A DNA stretch of 64,000 nt, taken from assembly GCA_958430865.1 (NCBI GenBank), contig CAUDNR010001502.1:1-64000 (forward strand), read 5' to 3'. This document shows, piece after piece, positions 32,369 through 46,551 of this stretch. The position numbers and the translations under genes were made by a program. How positions within the stretch are numbered: the first letter of the stretch is position 1; each line of letters begins with the position of its first letter. Source of the DNA: Entrophospora sp. SA101. Lineage: Eukaryota > Glomeromycota > Glomeromycetes > Entrophosporales > Entrophosporaceae. The notes beneath the pieces were generated by a model, which was not told where the DNA came from, ran no database searches, and worked only from the letters and a program-made list of their open reading frames with translations.

Positions 32369-35300
32369 ATGAATATAGATCTGAATTCACTTCCTCCAGA
32401 GTTTCAATCTAAATTGCTGGTTTTACAAAATGAGTTAGCTGAGGGTTACATCACGCAAAAAGGGTTTGAAAAATCAAGAAATGATATATTACAGGAGTAT
32501 AGGCAACAATTATCTAGTTCTTTTCATGATGATCAATCATATTATGAAGAATTTGCTTCGACTTTGCCAATTCAAAATTTGCAAATATCTGGTCTAGATT
32601 CAAACGAAGCCGCATCTTTTGATGATAGTGATTATGAAAATGAAATTAATCAACCACAGTTTTCTTCTTCACCAAATGAATTTTATTCTGAACAATATTA
32701 CCCTAGACAATCATCATCTCCGATACCACCGCCGCCTCCTGATATTTATTATAATAATGGTATTCAACAATACCAAGAACAACAACAATATTTAAATTCA
32801 CCAAATCAACAACAACTACTGCTGCAGCGACAACAGCAACATCAACGACAACAACAACTATTATTGCAGCGACAACAGCAACAACAGTTCCAGCAACAGC
32901 AACAAAATCCAAGTTTTCAACAACAAAATCAACACAGACAGCCAATTAATAATAACAACAATAATAATCATCAATCCTTACCTCCAACTTCAAGTACACA
33001 CAGTTTATCTCAACCTCAAAGAGCTGTAAGCGCTGATTTTGATAGGGCGAGAGCGCATAATCGCAATCTAAGTTCTGATTCAGCCAATTTACGTAGGAAT
33101 GAATCTCAACAACTAAAACCCAGAGACTCTACAAGAGTAGTAACGTCTCTTCCAAAAATTTCAAAACCATCAAATAGTTCACCAATAAACCCCAATTCAC
33201 AACAACAACAACAATATCAACTACAACCGCCTTTACAACAACAAAGACCACCACCATCATTACTACCACCACCACCGCCACCACAACAACCATCACAACA
33301 ATCATCGCCCCCTTCCGCTTATTATCAGATACCACCACAAAATCATGCGCAAATTAATTACGGACCATCACCATCAACACAACATCATCCGATGTCACAA
33401 CGCCCACCACCACCACATATATATCAATCAACATTATATCCCAATAATGGTAATAATGGAGTTGGTCCAAAAATCATAAATAATCATCCTTTTGGACCTC
33501 CTATCAGGCCTACTATCCATCCGTCACGTCCACAAAGACAACCTTCCATTAGACCACCATCAGAAAATACAAATATTATTAGAACGCCATCATCTTATAT
33601 TCCAAATACTGATATTATTAATAGAACTAAACCAGTCTATGAAAATCAATTTGACAGAACATTGAGTTTAACAGCAGGTAGAAATCATGTCGCGGATGAT
33701 AATGGCAGCATTAAAGATTTTACTAGAATTAATGATGAATTTGGTACGTAATTTTGGTTTTTTTTTTTAGATTTTAAAATTAATTAATGTATATATTATT
33801 AATTTATTTTTTTTTAATTTATTTATTAGGAAGATTTGCAGACGATAATACATCAATTAGATCTAATCGATCAACTTTCATTGATTTTCAAAATGGAAAT
33901 TCTAATAAATTTGATACAATGATTGGGCCTGATGATAGACCTATTGGAAGAAGTAAAAAAACATTTTCTATTTTAATGATTTATGTATTAAAAAAAGGAT
34001 TTTGGATAAATTATTAAATTCATTTTGTTCTCACTTTATCATCTAGATGCCGGGGACAGAATGTCATTCTATAATAATAAGATATATTCAGGAATCTTGG
34101 ATGCATTACCAAATCATGATCCAGAACTAGTAAAATTAGCAGGGCTACAATTCATGCCGTTTGAACAAAGAGAATTACATTTTGAAAACATTGATCCGCT
34201 TAATCCATTACAATCTTTGTCCGTCTTTACAGATATAGCATCTATTTTAAGATATAGAGGGCAATCGACACCTAATCAGACAGCATATATAGTTGTGGAT
34301 TCAAAAGGCAGAGAGGTTGGTGATATGACATGGAAAAAGTTACATTTAAGAGCAGAAAAGTTGGCCCAGATTATCACAAGAGAAGGTGGATTGATGAAAG
34401 GTGATCGAGTAGCATTGATTTACCGTAAAACTGAAATTTTAGAATTCTTGGTGGCAATGTTTGGATGTTTTTTCGCTGGTGTTGTGGCCGTGCCAATTAA
34501 TACCGTAGATGATTTTAAAGAATTGTTATTTATACTAGAGAGCACAAATACTAAATTAGCCTTAACAACAGAACAAGTTCACAAAGTTTTTACAAGGGAT
34601 TTGCAAGCACAAAAAAAAGAATTGCCTGCATCAGTGTTATGGTGGAAAACCGACAATTTTGGCATGCTAAGTTTGAAAAAAAACGAGGAATTAAATGAAA
34701 TAAATCTGGCAGACTTGGCATATATCGAATACACAAAAAGCCCTAATAGTGAACTAAAAGGTGTAGCAATAAGTCATAGAACTATTATTTCACAATGTTC
34801 TGTAATGAGAGGTTCAGTCGTTGACAATATAATTAGGGATCAATTAATTGACAAAAGACAAATGCAACAACAAAATCCTTTGGGTGTATCATACGATAGT
34901 AATGCCTTAGGCATGGGAAAATATGGACCTTTATATGATATTGTCTTAAGTTATTTAGAGCCTAGACAGCAGGTTGGAATATTATTAACTGCTTTTTGGG
35001 GAGTTTATTGTGGTAATATCACAATATTTTTGGCTAGCACAGGACCTGATGTACCCGGTCTTTGGACTAATTGTTTATCAAAATATAAAGGTAAATTAAT
35101 TTTTTTGTTGAATTATTTTATAAATCGTTATAATATTAATTTATTTATTTTTACGATTTTTATTTTCTATTGTTGTCATTTAAAAGTTACAATTGCGTTG
35201 GCTGATTATCCAGGGTTAATGCCAATGGTTAAATCATTTAAAACTGATCCATCCGCAACAATTAATTATAATAAAAAACAACCACTAGATTTAAGGGCAT

Positions 35301-37907
35301 TGAGATTTTTATTTATCGATACATTAGTAATAAATGTTGAGAAAAATGATGACATAATAGAAAATTTTTTAAGTAAATTAGGTGTAAAAAATCCAGCTGA
35401 TGTATTAACGCCATTAAGTAGTTTACCAGAACATGGTGGTATGGTATTATGTTTTGGAGACTTATTAGGTGTGCCTGGATTAGATGATAGAAATGAAGGT
35501 GAAAGAGGCGTAGTAGAATTTTTGTTAGATAGAGAAGAATTAAAATCTAATAAAATAATGGTTGTCGGTATGGGAGAAGAGCAATGCAGAAAACGAAGCG
35601 GAGATAAAACACTCATGAGAGTTGGTGCATTTGGATTTGTTATGCCTGAAGGTAAAGTTATTTTTTTAAAAAAGTAATATGCTTTTTTTAAAAAAACTTC
35701 TTTTGGAATTATTAAATAACTTCATGTTTTATACAGCCACGATAGCAATTGTGGACCCAGAAACGACTGCATTTTGCCTACCTAATACAGTCGGAGAATT
35801 ATGGGTGGATTCGTCTTCATTATCAGGTGGTTTTTGGAATTTACCAAAACATACAGAATCGATATTTCATGCAAGACCAATATTTGTATCAAGTGAAACC
35901 GGTATACCAGAATACTTTGAACAAGAATTTTTAAGAACAGGGTTATTAGGAGCATTAATCAATGGACAATTGGTGATATTTGGATTATATGAACAAAGAA
36001 TTAGACAATTGGTTGAACCAGTACCAGAAGACAGTGTCAAGGTTCTAAGAGTTGTTAATCCTAATGGTACTGTTGATTCCGATGATGATGATGACGACGA
36101 TGGTGGTGGTGGTGGTAATGATAATGATGATGATGGAAATAATGTTAAAGATGCTGAAGTAGTTAATAAATGGAAATTCCATTATACGCCGGATTTAGAA
36201 AATACTGTATTGAATAATATTGATGCTATAAGTGATTGGTAAGTGTATCAGGTTTATTATTATTATTATTATTATAAAAAAGGAAATTTTTTCTTTGCTA
36301 TTTATTATTAACTTTAATTATTCTTTATTATATATAGTGTTGTAATTGAGATATATGCGAATGAACAAACTTTACCAGTATTATTAGGAGAATCATTATA
36401 TTCATTAGATAAACTACCAAAAGTATCAGATGATGTTTATAATATCTTGTTAGAAAATCACGGTGTAAAAATCTATTGTATAGGCATATGTCAACAAGGT
36501 TCTTTGCCTAGAACTTGGAAAAATGGAAAGCATTTAGTCAATCCATTATATTGTAAAAAATTTTACGAACATGGAAAATTAAATTTTACATACATTAAAA
36601 CAAATGTTCATGAGACCGTTTATAATTTGCCTGTGGGAGAAGATACTATGGCTGGAATTTGGGGCCCAAGTAAGTAGCAGAAAATGGTTTCTTTTTTAGA
36701 TAAGAAAGTAAAACATCTATAATAAATGTATATTGAGTTTTTATTTTTATTTTATTTTTATTATTATTATATTGTTTGTGCAAAGATGCAATGGCAGCTA
36801 GGCAGGAACAATTAAACAGTAGTGCTTCACCGATCATCAAAAGACCACAAATAACAGGGATAGAACATACTGAAGAAGTTCTAGATGAAAGAACAGGATT
36901 AAATCTATTGAAATTCCGTAGCATAATTGATGTATTGTTATGGCGTACACTAATTTCACCAGATGAAACATCGTACAATGTATTAGATAATAAAGGTAAA
37001 GAAGGTAAACCTATATCATGGAAAAAATTAAATATAAAAATAGCAACGATAGCAAATTATTTACAAAAAAAAGGGCCAAAAGCTAATGATACCGTCATAT
37101 TGATATATCCACACGGAATTGATTTTGTTTGTGCGGTATATGCATGTATGGTATTGGGTATTGTTAGTATACCAATACCACAAATAGAAATTTCTAGATT
37201 AAGTGAAGATATTCCGGCATTGTTTGGAATCATTGATGAATTCAAAGTTAGCAATATACTAGTTAACACAGACACAGAGAATATTTTAAAAAGCAAGACA
37301 GTTCAAAACTTTTTGAAAACAATGTCAACAACACCTAATAGTAGTACTAGTTCAACCAATAACAGAGATAGCGTTGGCATGAATTTTACAAGTAATGGAA
37401 AATTACCAGTCTTAATTAATACAACAAAAGCGCCAAAATACACAAAAACGCTTAAAGAATCTAATTATTTGTTACAAGAAGAATGGATAAATCCAAATCA
37501 TACGGCGGTCATAATGTGTTATTTCAGTTCAGACCATGGAAAGTCGTGTGTTAGGTTGAACCATCAGAACTTACTGGCATTGTGTAAGGTACAAAAAGAA
37601 ACTTGTAGATTGACCACTACAAGAGCTATAGTTAGCAGCGTCAGAAGTACATGCGGTATTGGATTTGTTCATACATTATTAATAGGAGTTTATCTTGGTA
37701 AGTAGCAGCGAGATTGAATTAATTGTCCTGCAATAACTAAATAAAATTATAAAAATATAAATCCCTCTTTTTTCCAAATTAGGATCACCAACTATAATAA
37801 TTACACCAAATGATTACTCTGAAAATCCTTTAATCTGGTTTGAAACATTATCGAAATTTAAAAGTAAATAGTATATTTGTTTTCTTATTTCTTATTTTAA
37901 ATATTTG

Positions 37908-37947
<40 letters not shown>

Positions 37948-39587
37948 TTTTTATTATATAGTTAAAGACACTTATGCAACATTTCCAATGTTACAACATG
38001 CTATGAAGATTTTTGAAACCGTTGATTATAAAAGTTTTTCTTTACAACATTTGAAAAATTTAATGATACCGATTGATACAAGACCAAACGCTAATCTATG
38101 TAAGCTATATATTTCTATATACATAAATTTTCCAAATTTCCTTTTTTTTTTGTTCATCATTTCTAAATATTTAAATCTATTGATTACAATTTAGATAAAA
38201 AAATTGTTCGAACATTTTTGACGAATAGATTGGATGATGTATCAGTGAATTATATATATAGTCATGTATCTAATCCAATGATAACAACAAGATCATACAT
38301 GTGTGTTGAACCAATTGAATTGTATTTAGACTTAAAAAGTTTAAGGCGTGGTATAGTAAGAGTGGTCAATCCTGCGGATGAGCCCTATGGAGTTCTACTG
38401 CATGACTCTGGAATGGTATTTATAAATTAAATTAATCGATTCTTAAAAAATTAAGGTGAAATAATAAAATATATATTTTTTTCTAGGTACCTGTTTCTAC
38501 ACAAGTAGCAATCGTACATCCAGAAACAAGAAGGCCGTGCCTATCAAATGAATTTGGTGAGATTTGGGTTTCATCGGATGCAAATGCTAAATCTGCATTG
38601 TTAAACAATGATCCATTGGAACATGAAAGATATAATGCAGTAATAGATGGTGGTGATCAACGTTTAAAATATTTAAGAACAGGAGATTTGGGATTTTTAT
38701 ATACAGTACATAGGCCTGTTGGTGAAGGCGGTGCATTAGTAGAATTTCAATGTTTGTTCTTTTTGGGACCAATAGCCGAGACAATCGAGGTTAATGGGTT
38801 AATGCATTTTCCTGTTGATGTTGAATTTACAGTTGAAAGATGTCATCAGCTTGTAAATCCTAGTTTAATAGTACCTGATGGATGGTATGTATAATTTTAT
38901 CATTCATTTATTGGTAAAAAAAAATCTCTTATTTTTATTTAAAAAAATTTTTTTAACATTAATTTATTATTTCAAGTGTAATATTTCAAGCAAATGATGA
39001 AACAATTTGCGCGGTAGAAGTGAGATCAGTTGATGGATTATTGAATTTAATACCTTGTATAATAAATTCAATATTAGATGAACATCGATTTATAATTGAC
39101 GTCGTAGCTTTTGTCAGTTCTAATAATATGCCTAGGTCAAGACTAGGTGAAAAGCAAAGAGCCAAAGTTAGAGCAGCTTGGTGGACTGGTAATTTGTATG
39201 TATCGATTGATCTCTAATGTATTTTTATAAAACATAATTAATTAAATATTGTTGATGGTAAAATTTAATAGGGCAACATTACATATTCATCATGTAAAAC
39301 CATATACAACGTCGACAAACAATCCTCGAAGGAATTATGGTAATAACTTTTATAACCCACAACAACAGTTATACGCATCACGATCTACAACTTCATTGGC
39401 AACTATACCTGTGACATATCAAACAATGATAACAAACCCTTCAATATCAAATCCATCTCCACCGACACCGCCGACACCGCCCACATCGCAAACAAATCCA
39501 AGATATTCAGAAATAAGTAATTATGATATAAATTATAATAACAATGATAATGATAGTACTAGGCATTCTCCTGTTGGTCAAACATAA
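32369..39587 (+). CDS. DIP2/CMR2-like protein: DMAP1-binding domain plus two AMP-binding (FAAL-like) domains, 13 exons, 2041 aa
   Basis: The exons are 32369-33743, 33830-33952, 34047-35090, 35187-35651, 35737-36238, 36338-36669, 36786-37697, 37783-37863, 37962-38099, 38195-38415, 38487-38884, 38977-39195 and 39272-39587. The sum is 6126 nt with every junction in phase. Residues 4-55 (LPPEFQSKLLVLQNELAEGY ... KGFEKSRNDIL) are a DMAP1-binding motif. About 110-450 is Gln/Pro/Asn-rich linker. Two adenylate-forming domains follow, from about 555 (TPNQTAYIVVDSKG, GDRVALIYRKTEILEFLVAM) and about 1320 (SWKKLNIKIATIANYLQ, NDTVILIYPHGIDFVCAVY). The last 100 residues are Pro/Ser/Asn-rich. This is the architecture of animal DIP2 and yeast Cmr2, reported to control levels of selected diacylglycerols. 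An Asp/Gly run (about 1110-1135) interrupts the first synthetase domain and is probably a lineage-specific loop. It is convergent with biotin synthase. Confidence 0.9.
37916..37946. repeat. (AAT)n microsatellite in intron 8 of the DIP2-like gene
   Basis: About ten AAT units lie between exons 8 and 9, 15 bp from the acceptor. Confidence 0.8.
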
Positions 39588-39932
39588 AAGAGTTGATAAA
39601 ACACAGTCAATTGAATTGTAAATTAATTGATACGAAAAAGCGTTTGAACATTTTAACACTTTTATTTACTTGTTCTTTTATAATCAAATACTATTTATTT
39701 ATTTTTTTTAATACATCATATCATCATTTTATTATTTAATACTAAAAAATTTTTTTTTGTAATATTATGCATTAAATAAATATTTTATTCGAAAAATTAT
39801 ATGTATATTCATTCAATAATTTATTTATTCAATCAAATCGTTTGTTTAATAATTCAATAAATTAGTATTTTCTATTATTATTATTATTATTACTATTTTT
39901 ATTATTTATTAATTTATTAAATATAAAATATG
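39588..39932. other. Convergent 3' intergenic region
   Basis: 345 bp between the stops of the DIP2-like and biotin synthase genes. It is AT-rich, with AATAAA-like signals on both strands (for example 39773) and an ATT microsatellite near 39878. Confidence 0.5.
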
Positions 39933-41746
39933 TTAAATAACAACTTCTTTGCTTTGTTGTTCCATTTCTTTTTCTTGCTGTTGAAATAAAACCTTTTCAA
40001 TTTTGTCAGATTTGATGACTCCTTGATCAAAATTTGGAGGTTTAGGAATAAGACCTAAAATTCAATAATATATTTATACATAAATATATTAATAATCCTC
40101 TTCCTTTTTTATATATTAAATCATTATTGTTATAATTATTATTACCTAAAGTCTCAAACATTTCTTGATCTGAATCAAATGCATTGTTTTCGGTTGTTAA
40201 TAATTTGTCACCTGTGAAAATTGAATTTGCTCCTGCAAAAAAACATAAAGCCTAATATATATGTATGTGTGATGTGTAAGTTTTGATTTTTAAAAAAAAA
40301 AATTTATTCAATTATAAAATATTTTTTTTTAAATACCTGTTCAGGATGCGAAAATCTTATTCTGCCTGCTGATAACCTTACCATTGATTTAGGCATTACA
40401 ATACGAGCCGTAGATATCATACGAACCATTTCCCAAATAGAGACAGGCTAAATAAATATTAAGATAAATTTGATATATCAAAAACTTTCTTCATTCAGAT
40501 ATCATTATTGGGATTGAAACCCTTCTCCCATATTATTATTACCTCTTGTTTATCCAATGGTGTTCCCTCAACTTGTACTAACGCGTTGATCGGTACACTC
40601 TCAGGATGTTCGGGTAAAGTGGCCAGAGTGTGTAGCATTCCTACACGGTCATCAGCAGTTTCACCTAAACCAATTATACCACCTGAACATACTGATATTC
40701 CTGCATCACGAACATTAGTAATAGTTTGTAATCTTTCGTCATATGACCTTGTTGTAATGATCTATTAGCATTTATAATGACGGTTAAATTGGTTCAATCA
40801 AATAGCGTCAATACAAAATAATAAAATAATCGATTAAAAAACCTTGGGGTAATATTCTCTAGAAGTGTCCAAATTATGATTATAAGCAGTTAGTCCTGCT
40901 TCTTTTAGTGCTTTTGCTTGTTGATCATTTAACATTCCTAATGTGCAACAAACTTCCATTCCCATAGATCTAATAAATTAATTAAAAAAATTTATATTAA
41001 AATTGTATTCGAGTGAGTTGTCCATATATAATATTATCAATTCAATATACCTTATTTCTTGCACATAACCCAAAATTTTGTTGAAATTGGTTTTCCTGCC
41101 ATTCAAATCTCTCCAAGCTGCACCCATACAAAATCTATATATTTATATATATCAAAAATTTAAATTTATTTTTTTATTAAAAAAATAAAAAAATAAGTGT
41201 GGTAATCTTCTAACCTAGTACTACCAGCTTCTTTGGCCTTTCTAGCAGACACTAATACTTCGTCGGCATCCAACAATTTTGTCGCTTTCACTTGAGTTTT
41301 ATATTTTGATGATTGCGGACAATAAGAACAATCCTCACTACATCCACCAGTTTTTATGCTTAATAATGTACATTGTTGTACGGCCAACGGATCGAAATGT
41401 TCTCTATGCACCTTTGCCTAATATTTTTTTTTTATTTTTTTTTTAAATTTATTGTTTCTAGTAAAATGAAAAAATTGATATATATAATAATGATACTGAC
41501 ACCATAAAACAAAAGATCCATTATAGGTGAATCAAAAATCGATTTGATATCGTCTTTGGCCCAATTATTTCTAATTCTTCCATCGGCATATGAAGCAGCA
41601 GCCGATAATGGTCTTGAGGTCGTTGCATTACCTACAGAGGCCAATTTACATACATTTGTCACCGAATAATGTCTGGCCTTTCTTGTTACGGTAATAGGTG
41701 ATAAGGAATTCTTTGTTTTTAAAATTTGTTGAATAAATGCAGACAT
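39933..41746 (-). CDS. BIO2: Biotin synthase, eight exons, 405 aa
   Basis: Radical-SAM enzyme inserting sulfur into dethiobiotin, the last step of biotin synthesis, normally mitochondrial. The exons are 41501-41746, 41215-41417, 41051-41134, 40843-40969, 40543-40761, 40337-40447, 40146-40251 and 39933-40054 (1218 nt, all GT-AG). After an Arg/Ser-rich presequence-like start ([15 protein letters not shown] ... RKARHYSV) comes [20 protein letters not shown] and the [4Fe-4S]/SAM motif [10 protein letters not shown], with Cys108, Cys112 and Cys115. Then follow [42 protein letters not shown] and RLSAGR, all conserved in BioB/Bio2. The C-terminus is extended by a charged Gln/Glu/Lys tail. All expected ligand segments are present, so the gene looks functional. 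Confidence 0.95.
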
Positions 41747-42040
41747 TTTTTATTTTTTTTAAAGGGAGTTTTTAGTTTTTGAGAAATTTCAAGTTCGGTC
41801 AAAAAAAAAATATAGGATTAATGTAATTAAATATTAATTACATGAATGAGATTTTGTGTAATGTAACAGATAACGTTATCACATCTACGATTTATTATTA
41901 ATAGTGTGTGTAATATAATAAAAATTCTATATTAACCTAAATTATACAACGATAAACCAAATTTATTCACCAAAATTTTATCTTTGCATCATCCTTCATC
42001 ACTGGTATTATTACCGCCATCACAAAATCCTCACAACATA
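41747..42040. promoter_or_regulatory. Upstream region of biotin synthase
   Basis: 294 bp between the biotin synthase start and the stop of the upstream exonuclease gene on the same strand, which must hold the biotin synthase promoter. No specific motif is claimed. Confidence 0.4.
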
Positions 42041-43832
42041 TTAATTGCCGGTACCGATATATTTTTCATAATCATTTTCTAATTCTTTTAACCACAGTTC
42101 ATCAATTTTTACTGTATCGGTTTTACTGCCAGCCGAGAATACACCATTTTGTTCCAATGAATTAATAATTGAGTAAATAGTTGTCGATGACATTTCTCGA
42201 TTTAATTGTTTAGTATGATGATAATAATTTCGAGTTAATGTGTCTCGACTAATTTGTTTGATTGATATTAACCACATTGCCTTTATAAATTGGATTTCGT
42301 CGTTTGTTAACGATTTCTTATTGCAATGTTCATCTATATACGAACTTGAGAAAATGATTTTTGGATCTATTCCTGGGATTTTATATCTAGTCGCTGCAGT
42401 TTGGTTAGATGTAATATCTTCAGGTAAATCCATAATGCTAGTGGCAGCAGCGGTAATAGGAATTAAAATCCCTTTATCGAGGAATCTTTGAAATGCATCA
42501 TTAGATGCTTTCATAAGATCTTCATAGTTCGGTTTAGTATACATCCATCTTTGGAATCGTGTTGCAAATGTTGTTATTATATAATCTCTTTTATATCCCT
42601 AAAATAAATAAATAATAAAATACTGTTTAGAAAAAATAAATATCCACAGTTACAATCATAAAAAATCATGTTGATATTTATCACCCTTCCTCTGATTAAC
42701 TCGCGATCAAGGAGTTTGTTCAATTCAGCATCCTCTTCATTTATCGTCATTGGATGACTATTTTCATAATTTAAAAAAGTCTCGTTCAATTTATTCGCAC
42801 GCAGGTTCTCATAAATTTGTATTGAGGCAAAGGCATCTTCTGCCGCATATTTAATCAGACTTGGATTCAACTTTGGAGCATCAAAATTGTATCCCCTAAG
42901 TTTTGTTTTTGATTTGTCTAATTTCAGATCAGAAAACATGTCTGCTAATTTACGCAACGAACCCGCGACATAACCTTTTTCCCTGGCCAACGCATCCAAA
43001 TTAAATATTCCATCACACTGAATACCATACGATCTTTCCAACCAATCATTATCACCACTCGCATTCACACCAACCTTTAATACTTTATCATCTTTTAAAA
43101 AATTGATAAGTGATTGTGGACGCTCTTTGCTATTTTTGCTTATTCGATATATTTGTATTAACAAACAAAAATCATGCGTGGCTATTTGTATCATTGATAC
43201 TTTGTGTGGATCATCTTTTCGAAAAATTGTTGTCTCTGTATCAAATCCAACGTACCCTGAATGCCATGGCTGATGTTCGTCCAATATTTTAAAACAATCT
43301 TCAACTAAAATAAATTTAAAATTGATTAATTGATCTGACCCATCGATGTGATGTGATATAATTTTCACCAAGTACAAATCGCATATTGTTAAATTACAAA
43401 AATGCAATGTGGTGTGTACACTATACCAGCTTTTGTATTTGCTAATTGGTAAATAGCCGGTTGTTCAGATACCATTGGTATTTTTCCAAGTTTTAGTTTT
43501 CTAATTATGGCATTTGAATTTTGGTTTTCATACCTTATTGTTGTACTCAACGAATATATTTTAAACTTGCCATAATAACAATTTTTTAATTGAAACTTTT
43601 TTTGCGTTATTTTACTACGTTTAAGTCCTTGAAATAATAGTAATGATAATGATGATAAAGGTGATGATGAACTATGATAATATTTTTGCATGTTTTTATA
43701 AAAAGATCTCTTTTTGACCTTTTCTATTTTTATCATATTTTTTTTGTTACACGTAATTTGGATAAAATCCAACCAATAAGAAAACAAAGATGAACAAAAA
43801 TCATTGGTATAGTTAATAATAAGATCAAACAA
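42041..43832 (-). CDS. 3'-5' exonuclease, DEDDy type (WRN-exo-like), three exons, up to 527 aa
   Basis: The exons 43427-43832, 42685-43304 and 42041-42598 sum to 1584 nt. The central part matches a DnaQ-like/DNA_pol_A_exo1 fold. Motif I is GFDTET (Asp157, Glu159), motif II is VGVNASGDNDWL (Asp219) and motif III is YAAEDAFASIQIYE (Tyr287, Asp291), which makes it DEDDy. A FNLDALAREKGY segment and SLRKLADMF also fit. The C-terminal 190 residues are unassigned and look helical. The N-terminal 130 residues are Ser/Lys-rich and poorly conserved in look; an internal ATG at 43736 (MIKIEKVKKRSF) is an equally plausible start. The substrate (DNA or RNA) cannot be told. It is a single-domain exonuclease rather than a full WRN helicase. 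Confidence 0.85.
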
Positions 43833-45480
43833 TTGAAGAGAGAGCTCTTATAAGAGTAAGGAAGGACACCACTTGAAATTTGAAAATACGTGATAGCTTT
43901 AAATTTTTATCTTTCATTGTTTATTCCACAGTTTGTTTCTTTTTGCGGTAAATTCAGACACTATTAAAGGGTTATCCTGTTTCCTTCCTTACACCCTCCA
44001 GGAAAATCGTATTATCGTAAATAATGTTGGTTTGAGCTCATTAAAAAAAGGAATTTAGTATCACATGTTTTTATTACACTTTTTTTTAAAAAAAAATACT
44101 AACCTCTTACATTGAACTTATACTAATACTAAGTACGAGTCCTATGTGGACGGCCTAAAATAAGATGTCTCAGATGTAAGCCGCAACTTCACGAACGACT
44201 CTCGTTATTTTTCTGTAATATACTTCAAAATAGATTACGAGCTACATTTTCTATTAATTGTGGGTCTGCAAGGTGTACAACTAAAAATCTTTGAACCACC
44301 CGGATTCGACTTGATGACCAGGTCAACATTTGTCTTGCAGCTTAGAGTGGATGTTTCTAAACCGCATTTTTTTAACCATGTCTTGTGTTTTAAACTCGAG
44401 GAGCAAAACTGCATGATGGTTTATCCTGCTAATCTTCGATGATCATTCATCCACAAGATTACGAATTTTATTGTGGATCCGGAGCATGCACCAACAGTGC
44501 TTATACCTCATACGCTTATTTGCTCGCTGTGAATATAATCCCTTTCACCTTTGATTCTATCATAATGCAAGCACAAGCGATGAATTCTACTAATATTCTC
44601 TTTCTAAGGCTCCAAACGAATCGAATTTTAAAGTGATTCGATTCGTGACTATTAATGGTTAAAGAAATTCTACATAATAATAAGTTACAGTTACACAATT
44701 CATTAATTGGTGATCCTTTGGGGGTGTCAAATTATAATTAATATTAAGTAATGTAACATAATGTTGATCAATAAATTTGCTTTTGCTACTAGTCCACAAA
44801 AAAAGTAAGGTTTTAGTTCCATATTTAGGTAAATCGTAGTACATAGTATGGTATCTATAGTTTATCGTTATAGAGAGATTTCTAATTAAAAAAAAAAGTT
44901 TTCTATTTTCCTATTTGCAAAATTCCCTTTTAAGGATAATGTTTTGATAATGGTCAGTGTAACATTAAAATATTTATTTATTTAACAAATAAAAGATTGA
45001 ATGCTCGTCGTGTCACTGTTGCTTGCCAAAACTCGTAAATTCTTTTGCAGATTTCTGAAATCGTTTCCATATCTGCAGTTTTTCTTATTCTGGCATATTA
45101 GAGTCGTACGGCAAAGGTTTAATTTCTTATAAACTTGCAGAGAAAAGAGAAGAGGAGAGGGGAGGGAGGAAGGAGCGTAATTCATTTATATAGGTGATTT
45201 ATAAGTTTGTGATCTGTGAAAACCTGTTTACTTATTCCATAGTCACAAATTTTAGAAATTGAATAAATAATTAACACGTATTAGAATGTCAGAAATTTCA
45301 CATGTATCTAATTATTGTTATTATTTTTTCGTGTCATCAAAAACACCAAGAATCATCGGATAAAAAAAATCAAAATTTCAATTTTTTTAATAGTTTTAAT
45401 TGGCCGAAATTACTTAAAAACTAACTTTCGAACTAATTGTTATGAAAATTGACAATAAAACATAATTTTGGACCTTATGA
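43833..45480. other. Intergenic, no gene supported
   Basis: Several short open frames (for example 44260-44442) have no recognisable family and no introns that improve them. A perfect small inverted repeat (acgaatcgaa ... gattcgattcgt) is at 44616-44646. A diverged end of the 19416-19606 MITE family is at 45103-45131. Confidence 0.45.
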
Positions 45481-45948
45481 GCATTTTTGTTTATGGCAAG
45501 AAAGCATGTTTTTGCATTGATTTTAATGAAAAGTTCAACAATTTTAAGTTGCCAACCAACAAATGCACCTCAATTTGAGATCTACATTTATCCATTGATT
45601 CTTGATTCAGATGCATGAGATTATGGCTGTGAACCATTATCCAATCAATCAACATGCTTGTTACAAAATCATTGGTGAACATTCAATGTGTTCTGAATTG
45701 TTAAGACATGTGCCTATGCAACTACGTGTTTATTTTTACACCATACATCTTTCTTTTTTTTATGCTACATGAATGCGTTTATTGTCACGTCATCCATGCT
45801 GTAATGTTAATATGTGTTCATACATATGTTCCTACATCCATCATTGATTGTTGTTGCTGTCAATCGATGTGTTCGAAATTGTTAAGAGCACGTGTCTATG
45901 CAACTATGTGTTTATTTAGTACAATGCATGTTGTTGGGTTTCGATGAA

Positions 45949-46551
45949 CAGCTGATGACATCAATTCTCTCATCTGCAGCAACTTACTGTTCGATGGTGA
46001 ATGCTCTGATACTATTGTATCTTTGCCTATGGATGCCTTTAACCATGAAGTGTTTGACAATAGTGACTATCGGTTGAATTTTAAGAACCATACCAATCTT
46101 ACAAAGGCTATCACATTGCAGGAGGGTGCTCACATAATGTTCCTAAATAATAAATTGTTTGAACATGGAATATGTAATGGGACAATAGGAGTAATCATCA
46201 AGGTAATTGATGATGATAGTGTTGAGGTCGCTTTCCCCACAGCTAACAATATCATAAAGATAAATGTTCAAAGAGAAATCACATACTTCACTATCAATGG
46301 AATACCAACATCCAGGAAGCAATTCCCAATTCAGAATACATTTGCACTCACTGTTCACAAGACACAAGGCCTTACACTACCACATTCAACTGTATCCATT
46401 GATGAAAATATGTTCGCCACAGTGTGGTGATGAGTAGGACACCTTCGTGGGATTCACTGGATATATTATCTTTTGATTTTGATTGCATAAAGGTAGATAG
46501 ACATGTTATTGATGAGTACAAAAGGTTAAATCTCTTGAACCAAATGGCTTG
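45949..46551 (+). pseudogene. Helitron PIF1-type helicase, C-terminal half, frameshifted
   Basis: The frame reads INSLICSNLLFDGECSDTIV, then the ORF from 46023 with LQEGAHIMFLNNKLFEHGICNGTIGVI, FPIQNTFALTVHKTQGLTLP and IDENMFATVW. After a frameshift at about 46425 it continues VVMSRTPSWDSLDILSFD and VIDEYKRLNLLNQMA* (to 46551). These are the C-terminal helicase motifs of Helitron PIF1 proteins (CNGT, VHKTQGLT, A/V-M-SR). The N-terminal ATPase half is absent or decayed upstream (45481-45948 shows only traces). Confidence 0.7.

Noticed and set aside
32703..33338. Minus-strand Val-rich ORFs
   Set aside because: Antisense of the Gln/Pro-rich linker of the DIP2-like gene.
44260..44640. Two consecutive short plus ORFs between the exonuclease and the Helitron piece
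   Set aside because: No recognisable domain, and joining them gives no known protein. Left as intergenic.
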